From: Asaia bogorensis
Lineage (GTDB): Bacteria > Pseudomonadota > Alphaproteobacteria > Reyranellales > Reyranellaceae
DNA length: 39,254 nucleotides
Reading direction: 5' to 3'
NCBI GenBank assembly: GCA_945889625.1
Contig: CAMDCE010000049.1
Span: forward strand, 1-39,254
The notes beneath the pieces were generated by a model. It was not told the DNA's origin. It did not search any database and worked only from the letters and a program-made list of their open reading frames with translations. The translations under genes were made by a program, and so were the position numbers. Numbering within the stretch: the first letter of the stretch is position 1; every line of letters starts with the position of its first letter. Shown here piece after piece: positions 21,654-30,286 of the stretch.

Positions 21654-22607
21654 TCAGGGGCCGCGCAGTACCAGCGCTTCCTTGAGGGCGGCCGCGCACA
21701 TCGCCACGCCGCGCCGCGCGCCGTGCAGCAGCATCGGTGAGGACAGGAACCCGTGCAGCATGCCGCCGAACTCGGCGAGGTCGGCCAGGGTGCCGTCCTG
21801 CTGCAGCCGCCAGGCATAGGCGCGGCCCTCGTCGCGCAGCGGGTCGTGGCCGGCGGTGACCACCAAAGCCGGCGCAAGGCCTGCCAGCGAGGCGGCGCGC
21901 AGCGGCGAGACCCGCCAGTCGCCGCGCGCTGCCTTGTCGGGCGTGTAGTGGTCGAAGAACCACTCCATGGTCGCGGCATTGAGACCGTAGCCGTCGTAGT
22001 AGCGGCGGTAGGACTCGGTGCGCGCCACGGCGTCGGTCACCGGATAGGCAAGCAGCTGCAGGCGGAGCTTGGGTCCTGCGTTGTCGCGCGCCCAGATCGC
22101 CAGCGCTGCCGCGAGATTGCCGCCGGCGCTGTCGCCGCCGACCGCCAGCCTCGTGGCATCGATGCCGACCGAGGCGCTGTTGGCTACGACCCATTTCAGC
22201 GCCGCCACCATGTCGTCGAAGGCGCCGGGGAAGCGGGCCTCCGGCGCCAGCCGATAGTCGACGGCGAACACCGCGATGCCGGCGTCGAGCGCCAGCTGGG
22301 CGCACAGCACATCGTGGCTGTCGAGATTGCCGAACACGAAGCCGCCGCCATGGGCATAGACCAGTGCCGGCAATCTGGCGTCGGCCGCTGCTGCCGACGG
22401 CCGATAATGCCGCACGGCGAGCGCGCCGCCCGGGCCGGGGATGGTGCGGTTGGCGACGGTCACGCCCTTGGGCAGCGGACCCTGCGCGGCGGGCCGGAGC
22501 GACAGATACAAATCGCGCGCCGCCTGTGGGCTCAGTGAATTCCAGGCCGGCCGATTGGCCGCCGCCATCAGATCGAGCAGCCGCTGGGATTCAGGATCGA
22601 GCGCCAT
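21654..22607 (-). CDS. Alpha/beta hydrolase, hormone-sensitive-lipase type esterase
   Basis: The product is 317 residues from ATG 22607, which has GGAG eight bases upstream. The open frame beyond it to 22742 runs into repeat DNA. The oxyanion motif HGGGFVFG and nucleophile motif GDSAGGN are the hallmarks of the HSL/carboxylesterase family. Asp in GHDPLRDEG and His in GMLHGFL complete the triad. It hydrolyses short-chain esters or lactones; the natural substrate is unknown. Confidence 0.9.
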   Translation of the reverse strand: MALDPESQRLLDLMAAANRPAWNSLSPQAARDLYLSLRPAAQGPLPKGVTVANRTIPGPGGALAVRHYRPSAAAADARLPALVYAHGGGFVFGNLDSHDVLCAQLALDAGIAVFAVDYRLAPEARFPGAFDDMVAALKWVVANSASVGIDATRLAVGGDSAGGNLAAALAIWARDNAGPKLRLQLLAYPVTDAVARTESYRRYYDGYGLNAATMEWFFDHYTPDKAARGDWRVSPLRAASLAGLAPALVVTAGHDPLRDEGRAYAWRLQQDGTLADLAEFGGMLHGFLSSPMLLHGARRGVAMCAAALKEALVLRGP

Positions 22608-22675
22608 GCCGAAAACTCCATTCATTCGCAAGACGGCCACTCTACGGCGAGATCTGCATCGAAACAAAACGACTT

Positions 22676-22800
22676 CACCCTGAGGAGCATCGCGCAGCGA
22701 TGCGTCTCGAAGGGTGGGCAACGGGCAGGGTCTGCGGCCCATGCTTCGAGATGGTCGCTACGCGCCCTCCTCAGCATGAGGTTTTGGGTAAAATCTGCTG
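22676..22800. repeat. Dispersed intergenic repeat with CCTGAGGAG/CTCCTCAG ends
   Basis: CACCCTGAGGAGC near 22676 and GCCCTCCTCAGCATGAGG near 22768 face each other. Between them TTCGAGA words (GTCTCGAAGGGTG and GCTTCGAGATGG) form further inverted matches, and ATCGCGCAGCGAT is a small hairpin. This is the look of the widespread 'CTGAGGAG...TTCGAGA' alphaproteobacterial repeat. Confidence 0.6.
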
Positions 22801-22839
22801 TGCCCGTGTTTCGTCATGAAGCGAATGGTAAGGTGCGCC

Positions 22840-23874
22840 ATGACCTTCGAGCCCGACCACGGCACCGAGTCTGCGCCGGCCAAATCCTGGTGGCGCCAGA
22901 CATGGGATGGCGTGCGGTCGATCCGTCTCGGCCGGTCGACTGTGGCCGCCGTGCCGGGCGCCCGGCGGTGGCGCTGGCGTTGGCTGGGCTGGACCGTCCT
23001 GGTGTTGCTGCTGCTCTACTATCCGGTGGGCGCCATCATCGTCGAGGATATCGACGACGATCCCCAGTTCGCCGCGCGTGCCGTAGCGCCAGGCGAAAGT
23101 CGCGCTGTCGCCACCGCCGCCCAACTGATCACCCGTGAGGTCGACGTCCATAGCTGGACGCCGATGCAGCCTTTCTTCATGCCGGCCGGCATCCTCGACA
23201 ACATGCCGAATTTCCAGCGCGGCATCATGGCCGCACTCGGCCGCTTCTCGACCGAGCTGATGGACCAGCTTGGCCGGACCCGAGGCTCGAGCCAGACCGA
23301 CCGCGACCTCGAGCAGGCGCGCGGCTTCCTGAACGAGCAGCCCAACATCTGGATCTGGCAGCCCAGCGTCTCCTTGATGCCGTCGGCCACGTCGGCGCAG
23401 AAATACCGCGCCGGCCGCGATCGCCTGATCGCCTACAACAAGCGGCTGGCGGCGGGGCAGGCGGTGTTCGAGCGCCGTGCCGACAATCTGCAGGCGCTGC
23501 TCGACCGCATCGCCAACGACCACGGCTCCGATTCGGCAGTGATCGACCAGCACATCATCGAGAAGGCGGGCGACCTGTTCGATGCGCGCTGCGATGACAT
23601 CTTCTATTTCAACAAGGGCCGGCTCTACGCCAACTACCTGCTGATGCGCGAACTCGGCGTCGACTTCGAGGGCATCATCCGCGAGAAGGGGCTGACCAAC
23701 GTCTGGAACGGTACGGTCGAGACCTTCCGCATCGCCGCCCAGCTCGATCCCTGGGTGGTGTGGAACGGCTATCCCGATGGCTTTCTCATCCCCAACCATC
23801 TCGCGGCGCAGGGCTTCTACCTGCTGCGGGCGCGCACCCAGCTGCGCGAAATCTCCGCCATCCTGCTGAAATAG
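22840..23874 (+). CDS. DUF2333 family inner-membrane protein
   Basis: The product is 344 residues from ATG 22840 (AAGG upstream); ATG 22816 is an in-frame alternative. One membrane span near residues 48-68 (WLGWTVLVLLLLYYPVGAII) follows a basic cytoplasmic N-terminus. The large periplasmic part includes QPFFMPAGILDNMPNFQRGI and DDIFYFNKGRLYANYLLMRE, matching the DUF2333 pattern. Function is unknown for the family. It is followed ten bases later by the TauE gene. Confidence 0.85.
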   Translation: MTFEPDHGTESAPAKSWWRQTWDGVRSIRLGRSTVAAVPGARRWRWRWLGWTVLVLLLLYYPVGAIIVEDIDDDPQFAARAVAPGESRAVATAAQLITREVDVHSWTPMQPFFMPAGILDNMPNFQRGIMAALGRFSTELMDQLGRTRGSSQTDRDLEQARGFLNEQPNIWIWQPSVSLMPSATSAQKYRAGRDRLIAYNKRLAAGQAVFERRADNLQALLDRIANDHGSDSAVIDQHIIEKAGDLFDARCDDIFYFNKGRLYANYLLMRELGVDFEGIIREKGLTNVWNGTVETFRIAAQLDPWVVWNGYPDGFLIPNHLAAQGFYLLRARTQLREISAILLK

Positions 23875-23883
23875 GCTGATCTG

Positions 23884-24810
23884 GTGGAGATCTACCTACC
23901 CATCGCCGAGCAGTCGATGAACATCTTCGTTCTGCTGGGGCTGGGCGGTGCGGCCGGCCTCTTGGCCGGCATGTTCGGCGTCGGCGGCGGGTTTCTCGCC
24001 ACGCCGCTCCTGATCTTCGTCGGCATTCCGCCCGCCGTCGCGGTGGCCAGCCAGGTCAACCAGGTGGTCGCCAACTCTGTTTCGTCGCTGCAGGTCCAGT
24101 GGCGGCGCGGCAACGTCGACCTGCGCATGGGGCTGGTGCTGCTGCTGGGCGGCATGGTGGGCTCGTCGTCCGGCGTCTGGCTGTTCACCTACCTGAAGCG
24201 GATCGGCCAGATCGATTTCGTCATCGCCGTGATGTACGTCGTCATGCTGTCGGCCATCGGCCTGCTTATGCTGTACGAGAGCCTCAGCACCTACCTCAGG
24301 CGCCGGCGCAATCCCGAGGCGCCGCGCGGCAAGCTGCACACCCACTACCTGGTGCATCGCCTGCCGCTGAAGCTGCGTTTCTACAAGTCCAAGCTCTATA
24401 TCAGTGCGCTCCTGCCGGTCGGGCTGGGCTTCGTGATCGGCATCCTGTCGGCCATCCTGGGCGTCGGCGGCGGCTTCGTGCTGGTGCCCGCCATGATCTA
24501 CCTGCTCGGCATGCCGACCGCGGTGGTGATCGGCACCTCGAACTTCCAGATCCTGTTCGTGGCGGCCAATGTCACCTTCCTGCAGGCCGCCACCAACGGC
24601 ACCGTCGATGTCGTGTTGGCGCTGCTGCTGATCCTGGGCGGCGTGGTCGGTGCGCCGATCGGCGCTCGGCTGGCGGCCAAGCTGCCCGGCGTCGTGCTGC
24701 GCGGCCTGATGGCGGTGCTGGTGTTGGGCGTGGCGACGGAACTGCTGTTCGAATTGCTGCGCACGCCCAAGTCGGTCTATTCGCTGGGCACGCGCGAGGT
24801 GCTGCCATGA
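23884..24810 (+). CDS. TauE/SafE family sulfite/organosulfonate exporter-like permease
   Basis: The product is 308 residues from GTG 23884. It has about eight membrane spans arranged as two repeats. Each repeat starts with the family glycine motif (GMFGVGGGFLATPLLIFVGI near 30-50, and AILGVGGGFVLVPAMIYLLG near 195-215). Family members export sulfite, sulfoacetate or related anions; the substrate is not known here. Its stop overlaps the TIGR02186 start, and this pair plus a Usp gene is a recurrent alphaproteobacterial set. Confidence 0.9.
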   Translation: MEIYLPIAEQSMNIFVLLGLGGAAGLLAGMFGVGGGFLATPLLIFVGIPPAVAVASQVNQVVANSVSSLQVQWRRGNVDLRMGLVLLLGGMVGSSSGVWLFTYLKRIGQIDFVIAVMYVVMLSAIGLLMLYESLSTYLRRRRNPEAPRGKLHTHYLVHRLPLKLRFYKSKLYISALLPVGLGFVIGILSAILGVGGGFVLVPAMIYLLGMPTAVVIGTSNFQILFVAANVTFLQAATNGTVDVVLALLLILGGVVGAPIGARLAAKLPGVVLRGLMAVLVLGVATELLFELLRTPKSVYSLGTREVLP

Positions 24811-25634
24811 GGCGCCTGCTGGTTCGCGCCGCGGCGAGCCTCGCGCTCGCGAGCGTCGTCCTCGGGACCGCCTGGGCGCAGTCTCCGAGGGTCGAGCCGC
24901 CGTCGGGAAGCCTGCCGCCGTCGGTGCCGCCGTCGATCCCCGGGGCGCCGGCTACGCCCGACCTGGTCGTCGACTTGTCGCAGGCCCGGGTGTCGATCAC
25001 CTCGGCCTTCCAGGGCGAGAACATCCTGCTGTTCGGCATGTTCGACCCGCCGGGCGAAGTGGTCGTGGTGGTGCAGGGGCCGGCGGCGCGCGAGACCGTG
25101 CTGCGCAAGGAGCGCTTCCTCGGCATGTGGCTGAACACCGGCCGCCAGGCTTTCGACGACGTGCCGGCCTATTACGCCATCGCCGCCAGCCAGCCCCTGC
25201 AGCGCCTGCTGGCGCGCGGCGCCGGCGGGGAAATCCTGTCGCTGGAGGACCGAATGTCGTCCGTCAGGTCGGTCGGCTCGCGCGAGCATGCCGATCTCAC
25301 CCGGTTCCGCGTCGGCCTGGTCGAGGTCAAGCGGCGCGAGGGACTCTACCCCGCCGCCATCGGCCAGGTGACGATCCAGGCCGGCCGGCTGTTCCGGGTC
25401 GACCTGCCGTTCCCTTCCCGGCTGCCCGAGGGCGTCTACGAGGTCAGGATCTACCTGCTGCGCGGCGGCAAGATCGTCGCCGCCGTATCCCGGCCCCTGC
25501 CGGTCGGCAAGGTCGGCTTCAGCGCGCAACTGGCCGGCTGGGCGGCCCGCGAAGGCGAGCTTTACGGGTTGGGCGCGATTTTCATGGCCTTGCTGGTCGG
25601 CTGGATCGGCGGCTCGGTCATGCGACGGGTTTAG
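24807..25634 (+). CDS. TIGR02186 family membrane-anchored protein
   Basis: The product is 275 residues. A signal peptide ends near 24 (GTAWA-QS). A Pro-rich segment (PPSGSLPPSVPPSIPG) follows, then a beta-rich periplasmic domain beginning LVVDLSQARVSITSAFQGEN. One C-terminal span (GLGAIFMALLVGWIGGSVM) has a short Arg-rich cytoplasmic end. Family function is unknown. Coupling to the TauE-like permease by ATGA suggests the two form a complex or serve the same transport process. Confidence 0.85.
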   Translation: MRRLLVRAAASLALASVVLGTAWAQSPRVEPPSGSLPPSVPPSIPGAPATPDLVVDLSQARVSITSAFQGENILLFGMFDPPGEVVVVVQGPAARETVLRKERFLGMWLNTGRQAFDDVPAYYAIAASQPLQRLLARGAGGEILSLEDRMSSVRSVGSREHADLTRFRVGLVEVKRREGLYPAAIGQVTIQAGRLFRVDLPFPSRLPEGVYEVRIYLLRGGKIVAAVSRPLPVGKVGFSAQLAGWAAREGELYGLGAIFMALLVGWIGGSVMRRV

Positions 25635-25650
25635 ACGGAGGAGCCGAAAC

Positions 25651-26148
25651 ATGAGTCTCCAAGGCGGCGAACAAGCCGGCCGCACGGCCGAACGCGTCTT
25701 TCTGGTGGTCGTCGACGAAAGTCCGGAAATGCGTAATGCCCTGCGCTACGCCTGCCGCCGCGCCAAGCGGACCGGGGGGCGGGTCGCCATGCTCTACGTC
25801 ATGGAGCCGCCCGAAGGCCAGCAATGGGGCTCGGTGGTCGACCTGATGCGACAGGAAGCCCGCCAGGAGGCGGAGGCAGTGGTCGCCCGCCATGCCGAGA
25901 CGGCCGCCACGCTCACCGGCCATCCGCCGGCGATCCATATCCGCGAAGGCAAAAACCGCGACGAGCTGATCAAGCTGATCGCCGAAGACCGCTCGATATG
26001 CGTGCTGGTGCTGGGGAGCTCGTCGAGCGGCGAAGGTCCGGGGCCCTTGGTGACGGCCTTCGCCGGCAAGTCGGGCGGCCAGCTCCGAATACCCCTCACC
26101 ATCGTGCCGGGCCTGCTGACCGAGGCCGAGATCGACGCGATTTCATAG
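25651..26148 (+). CDS. Universal stress protein (UspA family)
   Basis: The product is 165 residues in a single Usp domain. The N-terminal strand RVFLVVVDESPEMRNAL carries the conserved Asp. CVLVLGSSSSGEGPGPLV and PLTIVPG form the phosphate-binding and last-strand regions, although the GxxG-x9-G(S/T) ATP motif is loose. It lies 16 bases after the TIGR02186 gene with GGAGG upstream. It probably acts in stress physiology or modulates the neighbouring transport pair; that is inference. Confidence 0.88.
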   Translation: MSLQGGEQAGRTAERVFLVVVDESPEMRNALRYACRRAKRTGGRVAMLYVMEPPEGQQWGSVVDLMRQEARQEAEAVVARHAETAATLTGHPPAIHIREGKNRDELIKLIAEDRSICVLVLGSSSSGEGPGPLVTAFAGKSGGQLRIPLTIVPGLLTEAEIDAIS

Positions 26149-26444
26149 GGTGAGAGGTCAAATACTGCGACGATTTTGCATTGGGTTCCTCGGAAGTGGC
26201 TTTGCACGGCGCAGTGCTGACTTGTGCATATCGGATGAGAATCCTTTCTAAGGTGTTAATATAAAATGGAAATAACCATATCTTCCATAATAATTATACA
26301 GAGACGCCTAAGAATCACCTTGATCGCCCCGGCCCTGGTTCTTACGTCCAAGGTCAACTTGAGGGGGCGGAGACGTCCCGGCCCCCAACTCTGAGCGACA
26401 CCAGGCGGTCCTGCCGCCTTGGCGTTCGATGAAGGAGATTAGGT
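26149..26444 (+). promoter_or_regulatory. AT-rich leader upstream of nfuA with an inverted repeat and a GC hairpin
   Basis: No gene is seen here. 26240-26300 is the most AT-rich stretch in this half of the window. It contains ATGGAA (26266-26271) facing TTCCAT (26283-26288), a possible operator. GGGGGC (26363-26368) pairs with GCCCCC (26381-26386) over an inner GGA/TCC pairing, but no T-run follows. The promoter for nfuA probably lies in the AT-rich part. Confidence 0.4.
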
Positions 26445-26996
26445 TTGTTCATCCAGACCGAGCAGACGCCCAATCCATCGACCCTGAAGTTCCTCCCTGG
26501 CCGCGTGGTCATGGAGAAGGGGACCTTGGATTTTGCGGGCTCCGACACGGCTACCTCCTCGCCACTGGCCAAGCGGCTGTTTGCGGTCGAGGGCGTAGAA
26601 CGCGTCTTTTTTGGCGCCGACTTCGTGACCGTCACGAAGGCCGCTGACAAGGATTGGCAGGTTCTCAAGCCGTCGATCCTGGGCGGTATCATGGAGCACT
26701 ACACCTCCGGCGAGCCGATCGTCGTCGGCGGAGCCGATGCCGCCGTGCCGGCAGCGGCCGAGGACGACGAAGTCGTCGCCCAGATCAAGGATCTGCTCGA
26801 AACGCGCGTGCGTCCGGCGGTGGCCCAGGACGGCGGCGATATCGTGTTCCAGGATTTCCGCGATGGCGTGGTCTATCTGCACATGCAGGGATCGTGCTCG
26901 GGCTGCCCCAGCTCGACCGCCACGCTGAAAATGGGAATCGAGAATCTATTGAAGCATTACGTGCCTGAAGTAGTGGAAGTCCAGGCGGTCCAGTAG
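26445..26996 (+). CDS. nfuA: NifU-like Fe-S cluster scaffold/carrier
   Basis: The product is 183 residues from TTG 26445, with AAGGAG seven bases upstream. The N-terminal Nfu domain (FIQTEQTPNPSTLKFLPGR, then SPLAKRLFAVEGVERVFFG) is followed by the NifU C-terminal domain, whose C151-x-x-C154 (GSCSGCPSSTATLK) coordinates a shared 4Fe-4S cluster between two monomers. It delivers clusters to apoproteins; radical-SAM MiaB, encoded 5.5 kb away, is the type of client that needs it. Confidence 0.95.
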   Translation: MFIQTEQTPNPSTLKFLPGRVVMEKGTLDFAGSDTATSSPLAKRLFAVEGVERVFFGADFVTVTKAADKDWQVLKPSILGGIMEHYTSGEPIVVGGADAAVPAAAEDDEVVAQIKDLLETRVRPAVAQDGGDIVFQDFRDGVVYLHMQGSCSGCPSSTATLKMGIENLLKHYVPEVVEVQAVQ

Positions 26997-27099
26997 GCCG
27001 TCTGCCGCTCTTGCGTAAGCGTCTGTACGACGCCGCGGTTCTCCTCGGATCGCGGACAGTGGGTCGTCGTTCGAGCAAACAAAAATGAAGAGATAGATA

Positions 27100-28185
27100 A
27101 TGAAGTTGCCTTTGGGGCTCGCGGTCGAACGCGGGCGGTTCTACGCTTTTCCGGCCGTTTGGGTGGCCGTATTCGTGACGGGGGTGGGCTTGCGCCAACC
27201 TTTGCCGCCGGTCGACGTCACCTCCCTTCTTGCCTTCAATGCCGACGAGCGGTCGGGCTTTGCCGCGATGGATGCCGACCCCGTAGCGCTCACCTTCGTG
27301 CGCCATGACGCGAGCGAGCCCGACGAGGCGAGCCATTCGGGCACGCGCGATCTGTCGGGCGGCCATGGCCGCTTTGCAGCCCCTGGCAATGCGGTGCGCC
27401 GGCAAGTCCAGTTGCGCCCGATCAATCCGCGCACTGCCGACGAGCTGGCCGGCTTCTTTCGCGAAGTCTCTTACTCGCTGACCGACATCCGCCAGGGCGA
27501 GGCGGTTCCGCCGATCAAGGTCGAGCGCGTGCCCGGCGACCTCTCGACCAAGGACGGCCTTCAGCGCAAGGCGCTGTTCATCACCGCCCTTCTGCCGGTG
27601 ATCCTCGAGGTCAATCAACGCGTCCTGGCCGAGCGCGAGCAGCTTCTCTACCTGCGCGAAAAGCTGGCGACCGCATTCGGGGACATCAGCGTGATCGAGC
27701 GCCTGTGGCTTGAGCAGCTCGCCGAGCGCTACGAGACGTCGTCCGATAAATTCGACGAGTTGTTGCGCCGCGTAGATTCAGTACCGCCTTCCATGGCGAT
27801 CGCCCAGGGCGGCATCGAATCGGGCTGGGGCACGTCGTTTGCCGCGCGCACCGGCAACGCGCTGTTCGGCCAGATCCAGGCGGTCGGCCGCCACTCCGTG
27901 TCGGTGCCGTGGAAGCCGGGTGCGGGCATGCCGCAGCCCTTCACCAATGTCGGCGAGGCTGCCGAGGCCTATGTCGTGAACCTCAACACTCATCCCGCCT
28001 ATGCCGCGTTCCGCACCGAGCGGGCCGCCATGCGTGGCCGCGGTGAACCGCTCGACGGGTTCAAACTGATCGGTCAGCTGTTGCGCTATTCCGAGCTCGG
28101 TCAGGAGTATGTCCGGTTCGTGCGTCAGGTGATGCGCGAGGACAAGCTCACCGATTTCGACGCGGCGCGGCTGTCGAGCTTCTGA
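27100..28185 (+). CDS. Bax-type glucosaminidase-domain peptidoglycan hydrolase
   Basis: The product is 361 residues. The N-terminus has a short hydrophobic segment (FPAVWVAVFVTGVGL) that may anchor or export it. The glucosaminidase domain occupies the C-terminal half: LAERYETSSDKFDELLRRVD precedes AIAQGGIESGWGTSFAARTG, with candidate catalytic Glu240, and NLNTHPAYAAFRTERAAMR is typical of Bax homologues. It is likely to cleave the glycan backbone of the wall. A convergent D-Ala-D-Ala dipeptidase gene follows, another wall-fragment enzyme. Confidence 0.88.
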   Translation: MKLPLGLAVERGRFYAFPAVWVAVFVTGVGLRQPLPPVDVTSLLAFNADERSGFAAMDADPVALTFVRHDASEPDEASHSGTRDLSGGHGRFAAPGNAVRRQVQLRPINPRTADELAGFFREVSYSLTDIRQGEAVPPIKVERVPGDLSTKDGLQRKALFITALLPVILEVNQRVLAEREQLLYLREKLATAFGDISVIERLWLEQLAERYETSSDKFDELLRRVDSVPPSMAIAQGGIESGWGTSFAARTGNALFGQIQAVGRHSVSVPWKPGAGMPQPFTNVGEAAEAYVVNLNTHPAYAAFRTERAAMRGRGEPLDGFKLIGQLLRYSELGQEYVRFVRQVMREDKLTDFDAARLSSF

Positions 28186-28208
28186 GAGAACCCTCACTTC
28201 GTTCGGGA

Positions 28209-28233
28209 TGACGGGCCAGAGCGTGGCCCGTCA
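28209..28233. terminator. Bidirectional terminator between the Bax-type and ddpX genes
   Basis: TGACGGGCCA (28209-28218) pairs with TGGCCCGTCA (28224-28233) around GAGCG. The ddpX stop codon (28233-28231) lies in the stem. Just before it, TCACTTCGTTCGGGATGA looks like a decayed copy of the TCGTCCTGAGCGAA repeat. Confidence 0.7.
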
Positions 28234-28803
28234 CATCATCGGCCGCGGCAGGTCGGCGTCGCTGACCAGCGCATAGCGCCGCGCGTCGAAGAGCTGATAG
28301 TGCCACCATTCGTTGCGATAGAAATCCCAGCCGGCGGCGGTCATCAGGCCCATCAGCAGCAGCCGGTTGCGCTGCGCTTCGGCCGGCACGTCGGTGCGGC
28401 CGTGATGGGAGAGCGGCGTGAAGGCGTCGAATTCCGTGCCCATGTCGAGGGCGCGGCCCTGGCCGTCGAGCAGGGTGAGATCCACCGCCACGCCCCGCGA
28501 GTGCGGCGAGCCGCGGCGCGGGTCGGCGAGAAACTCGGGATCGGGATTGGCGTTCCACAAGGCCCATTGCGCTTCCACCGGTCGCAACGCGTCGAAGATC
28601 CGCAGCCTGAGGCCAAGCGGTCGGGCGAGCGCGATCGCTTGGCCCAGCTTCTCGGCCGCCGCGCGATGGAGCCAGCATTCGGCATTCCGATAGACCGGCC
28701 GTCCCGTTAGATTGGCCACCGTCGCATAGGCCAGCGTCACGTCGACATCGAAGTCGGGCGGGGCGATTGCCACTAGATTGGCTGCAACCAAGTCGAGCTT
28801 CAT
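28231..28803 (-). CDS. ddpX: D-alanyl-D-alanine dipeptidase (VanX/DdpX family)
   Basis: The product is 190 residues. Zinc ligands His101 and Asp108 are in GSPHSRGVAVDL and His168 is in EWWHY, with catalytic Glu165 and transition-state Arg74 (FDALRP). All expected residues of the VanX family are present. It cleaves D-Ala-D-Ala. Without vanH/vanA neighbours the role is likely recycling of wall dipeptides rather than vancomycin resistance. Confidence 0.92.
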   Translation of the reverse strand: MKLDLVAANLVAIAPPDFDVDVTLAYATVANLTGRPVYRNAECWLHRAAAEKLGQAIALARPLGLRLRIFDALRPVEAQWALWNANPDPEFLADPRRGSPHSRGVAVDLTLLDGQGRALDMGTEFDAFTPLSHHGRTDVPAEAQRNRLLLMGLMTAAGWDFYRNEWWHYQLFDARRYALVSDADLPRPMM

Positions 28804-28856
28804 GACCGCACCATGCCCAGCCGTCGAAACGAGCGCCAGCCGCGCATGAGCGCCCG

Positions 28857-29534
28857 GTGAGCTTCGTGCTTGCCTTCGACTGCGCCGTCAGCGGCCTTGG
28901 CGTCGCCGTCCTAAGCGACGGTGTCTGTCTGGCCAGCCATCGCGAGGAAGGCCGCGACCAGGCGGCGCGGTTGCTGCCGGCCATTGCGTCGGTGCTGCAG
29001 GAGGCCGGCGTCGAGCGGCGGGCGCTGTCGCTGATTGCCGTCACGATCGGCCCGGGAAGTTTCACCGGCGTGCGGGTCGGGCTGGCCGCTGCGCGGGGCC
29101 TTGCCGTGGCGCTGGGCGTGCCGCTCGCGGGCGTTGCCACTACGGCCACCCTGCTGGCCCAGGCGGGGCGGCGCGACCGCCTCGTCGCCGCCGCCATCGA
29201 CAGCCGCCTCGGCGACTGGTTCTGCGCCCTTGGCGAAGATGGGGGAGAAGGCCAGTCGGGGCCGTTCCTGGCATCGACGGCCGAACTTGCCCGACGTCTG
29301 AAGAACAGGCCCAGCCTCGTCGTCGGACCGCAGGCAGAGACGCTGGTGCTGTCTCTAGAACGGGCCATCGCACAAGTGGCTTTGCCCGACCCTGTCGCCG
29401 TTGCCCGATTGGCGCTCGCCGACGGCGTCGAGGCGTGGCGTGTACGAAATCGTACCGAAGGATTGCCGCGGCCTTTGTATTTGCGCGGCGTCAACGTCAC
29501 CTCACCGGATGGCACGCGACGGACGGTCGATTGA
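28857..29534 (+). CDS. tsaB: tRNA threonylcarbamoyladenosine biosynthesis protein TsaB
   Basis: The product is 225 residues from GTG 28857. It has the ASKHA fold: LAFDCAVSGLGVAVLSDG forms the first phosphate loop, and TIGPGSFTGVRVGLAAARGL is the TsaB hallmark. It forms the TsaB-TsaD-TsaE complex that attaches threonylcarbamoyl to A37 of ANN-decoding tRNAs. rimI follows with one base between, the usual pairing. Confidence 0.94.
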   Translation: MSFVLAFDCAVSGLGVAVLSDGVCLASHREEGRDQAARLLPAIASVLQEAGVERRALSLIAVTIGPGSFTGVRVGLAAARGLAVALGVPLAGVATTATLLAQAGRRDRLVAAAIDSRLGDWFCALGEDGGEGQSGPFLASTAELARRLKNRPSLVVGPQAETLVLSLERAIAQVALPDPVAVARLALADGVEAWRVRNRTEGLPRPLYLRGVNVTSPDGTRRTVD

Positions 29535-29535
29535 A

Positions 29536-30006
29536 ATGGCGGAAGGCTTTGCCTTTCGGACGCTGGGCGCCCTCGAACTCGACGTGGCGTCGGAGCTCCA
29601 TCGTGAAGCCTTCGCTCCGATGGGCGAGCGCGTCTGGACGCGACAGGACATTGCCGAGCTACTGGCCTCGCCGGGCGTGACCGGCCTGTTGCTGCAGGCC
29701 GATGCGAAGGATATCGGCTTGGCGCTTTGCCGGGCGGCTGCGGACGAAGCAGAACTTCTGACCGTTGCCGTACGGCCGGGCCATCGCCGACTGGGCGCCG
29801 GTCGCGCGCTGTTGGGGGCGATCGTCGACTACCTCCGCAAGGCCGGCGTTCGAACGTTGTTCCTCGAAGTCGGCGTCGACAATCCGGCCGCGTCGGCGCT
29901 CTACGAACAGGCAGGCTTTCAAGCCGTCGGCCGGCGCGCCGCCTACTACCGTCGCGGGCGGGCGCCGCCCGCCGACGCCATGGTCATGCGTCTCACCCTG
30001 AACTGA
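29536..30006 (+). CDS. rimI: Ribosomal-protein/other GNAT N-acetyltransferase RimI
   Basis: The product is 156 residues from ATG 29536. It is a GNAT fold: LLTVAVRPGHRRLGAGRALLG contains the acetyl-CoA loop (R-R-x-G-A-G), and FLEVGVDNPAASALYEQAGF with YYRRG is the RimI C-terminal signature. It is expected to acetylate protein N-termini such as ribosomal protein S18. Its stop abuts the stop of the opposite-strand tusA-like gene. Confidence 0.9.
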   Translation: MAEGFAFRTLGALELDVASELHREAFAPMGERVWTRQDIAELLASPGVTGLLLQADAKDIGLALCRAAADEAELLTVAVRPGHRRLGAGRALLGAIVDYLRKAGVRTLFLEVGVDNPAASALYEQAGFQAVGRRAAYYRRGRAPPADAMVMRLTLN

Positions 30007-30240
30007 TCATGCTCGCCGGATCGTCACGATATGGTCACTACCATCGGCTATGATCCCCAAGATGATGTGGCCCTCGTCGCTCGCCGCGCGCGGCACGTTG
30101 CGCAATGGCTCCTCGCCGCGCAGCCGCACGCGGAGCACTTCGCCCGAGCGTATACGCTCGAGCCGCAGCTTCGTTCGCACGAAGGTCATTGGACAGACTT
30201 CTTCGGTGATGTCGATAGTGTGGTCGGGCTCTGCGGACAT
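30007..30240 (-). CDS. TusA/SirA-like sulfurtransferase
   Basis: The product is 77 residues from ATG 30240. The family's Cys-Pro motif is at 16-17 in EEVCPMTFVRTKLRLERI, followed by GEVLRVRLRGEEPLRNVPRA. TusA-type proteins carry sulfur as a persulfide on that Cys to tRNA thiolation, molybdenum cofactor or other pathways. It lies opposite to and between rimI and fur, with only 46 bases to the divergent fur start, so the two promoters overlap. Confidence 0.88.
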   Translation of the reverse strand: MSAEPDHTIDITEEVCPMTFVRTKLRLERIRSGEVLRVRLRGEEPLRNVPRAASDEGHIILGIIADGSDHIVTIRRA

Positions 30241-30286
30241 GTCCCCAACTATACCCCGCCAGCGGGCCGGTGTAGGGTCCCGCGAC

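Noticed and set aside
22608..22742. In-frame 5' extension of the esterase gene
   Set aside because: It is encoded by dispersed repeat DNA. ATG 22607 has a well-placed GGAG.
28231..28803. Vancomycin-resistance interpretation of the VanX-like gene
   Set aside because: There is no vanH, vanA or vanRS nearby. Chromosomal DdpX-type dipeptidases in Gram-negative bacteria serve wall recycling.
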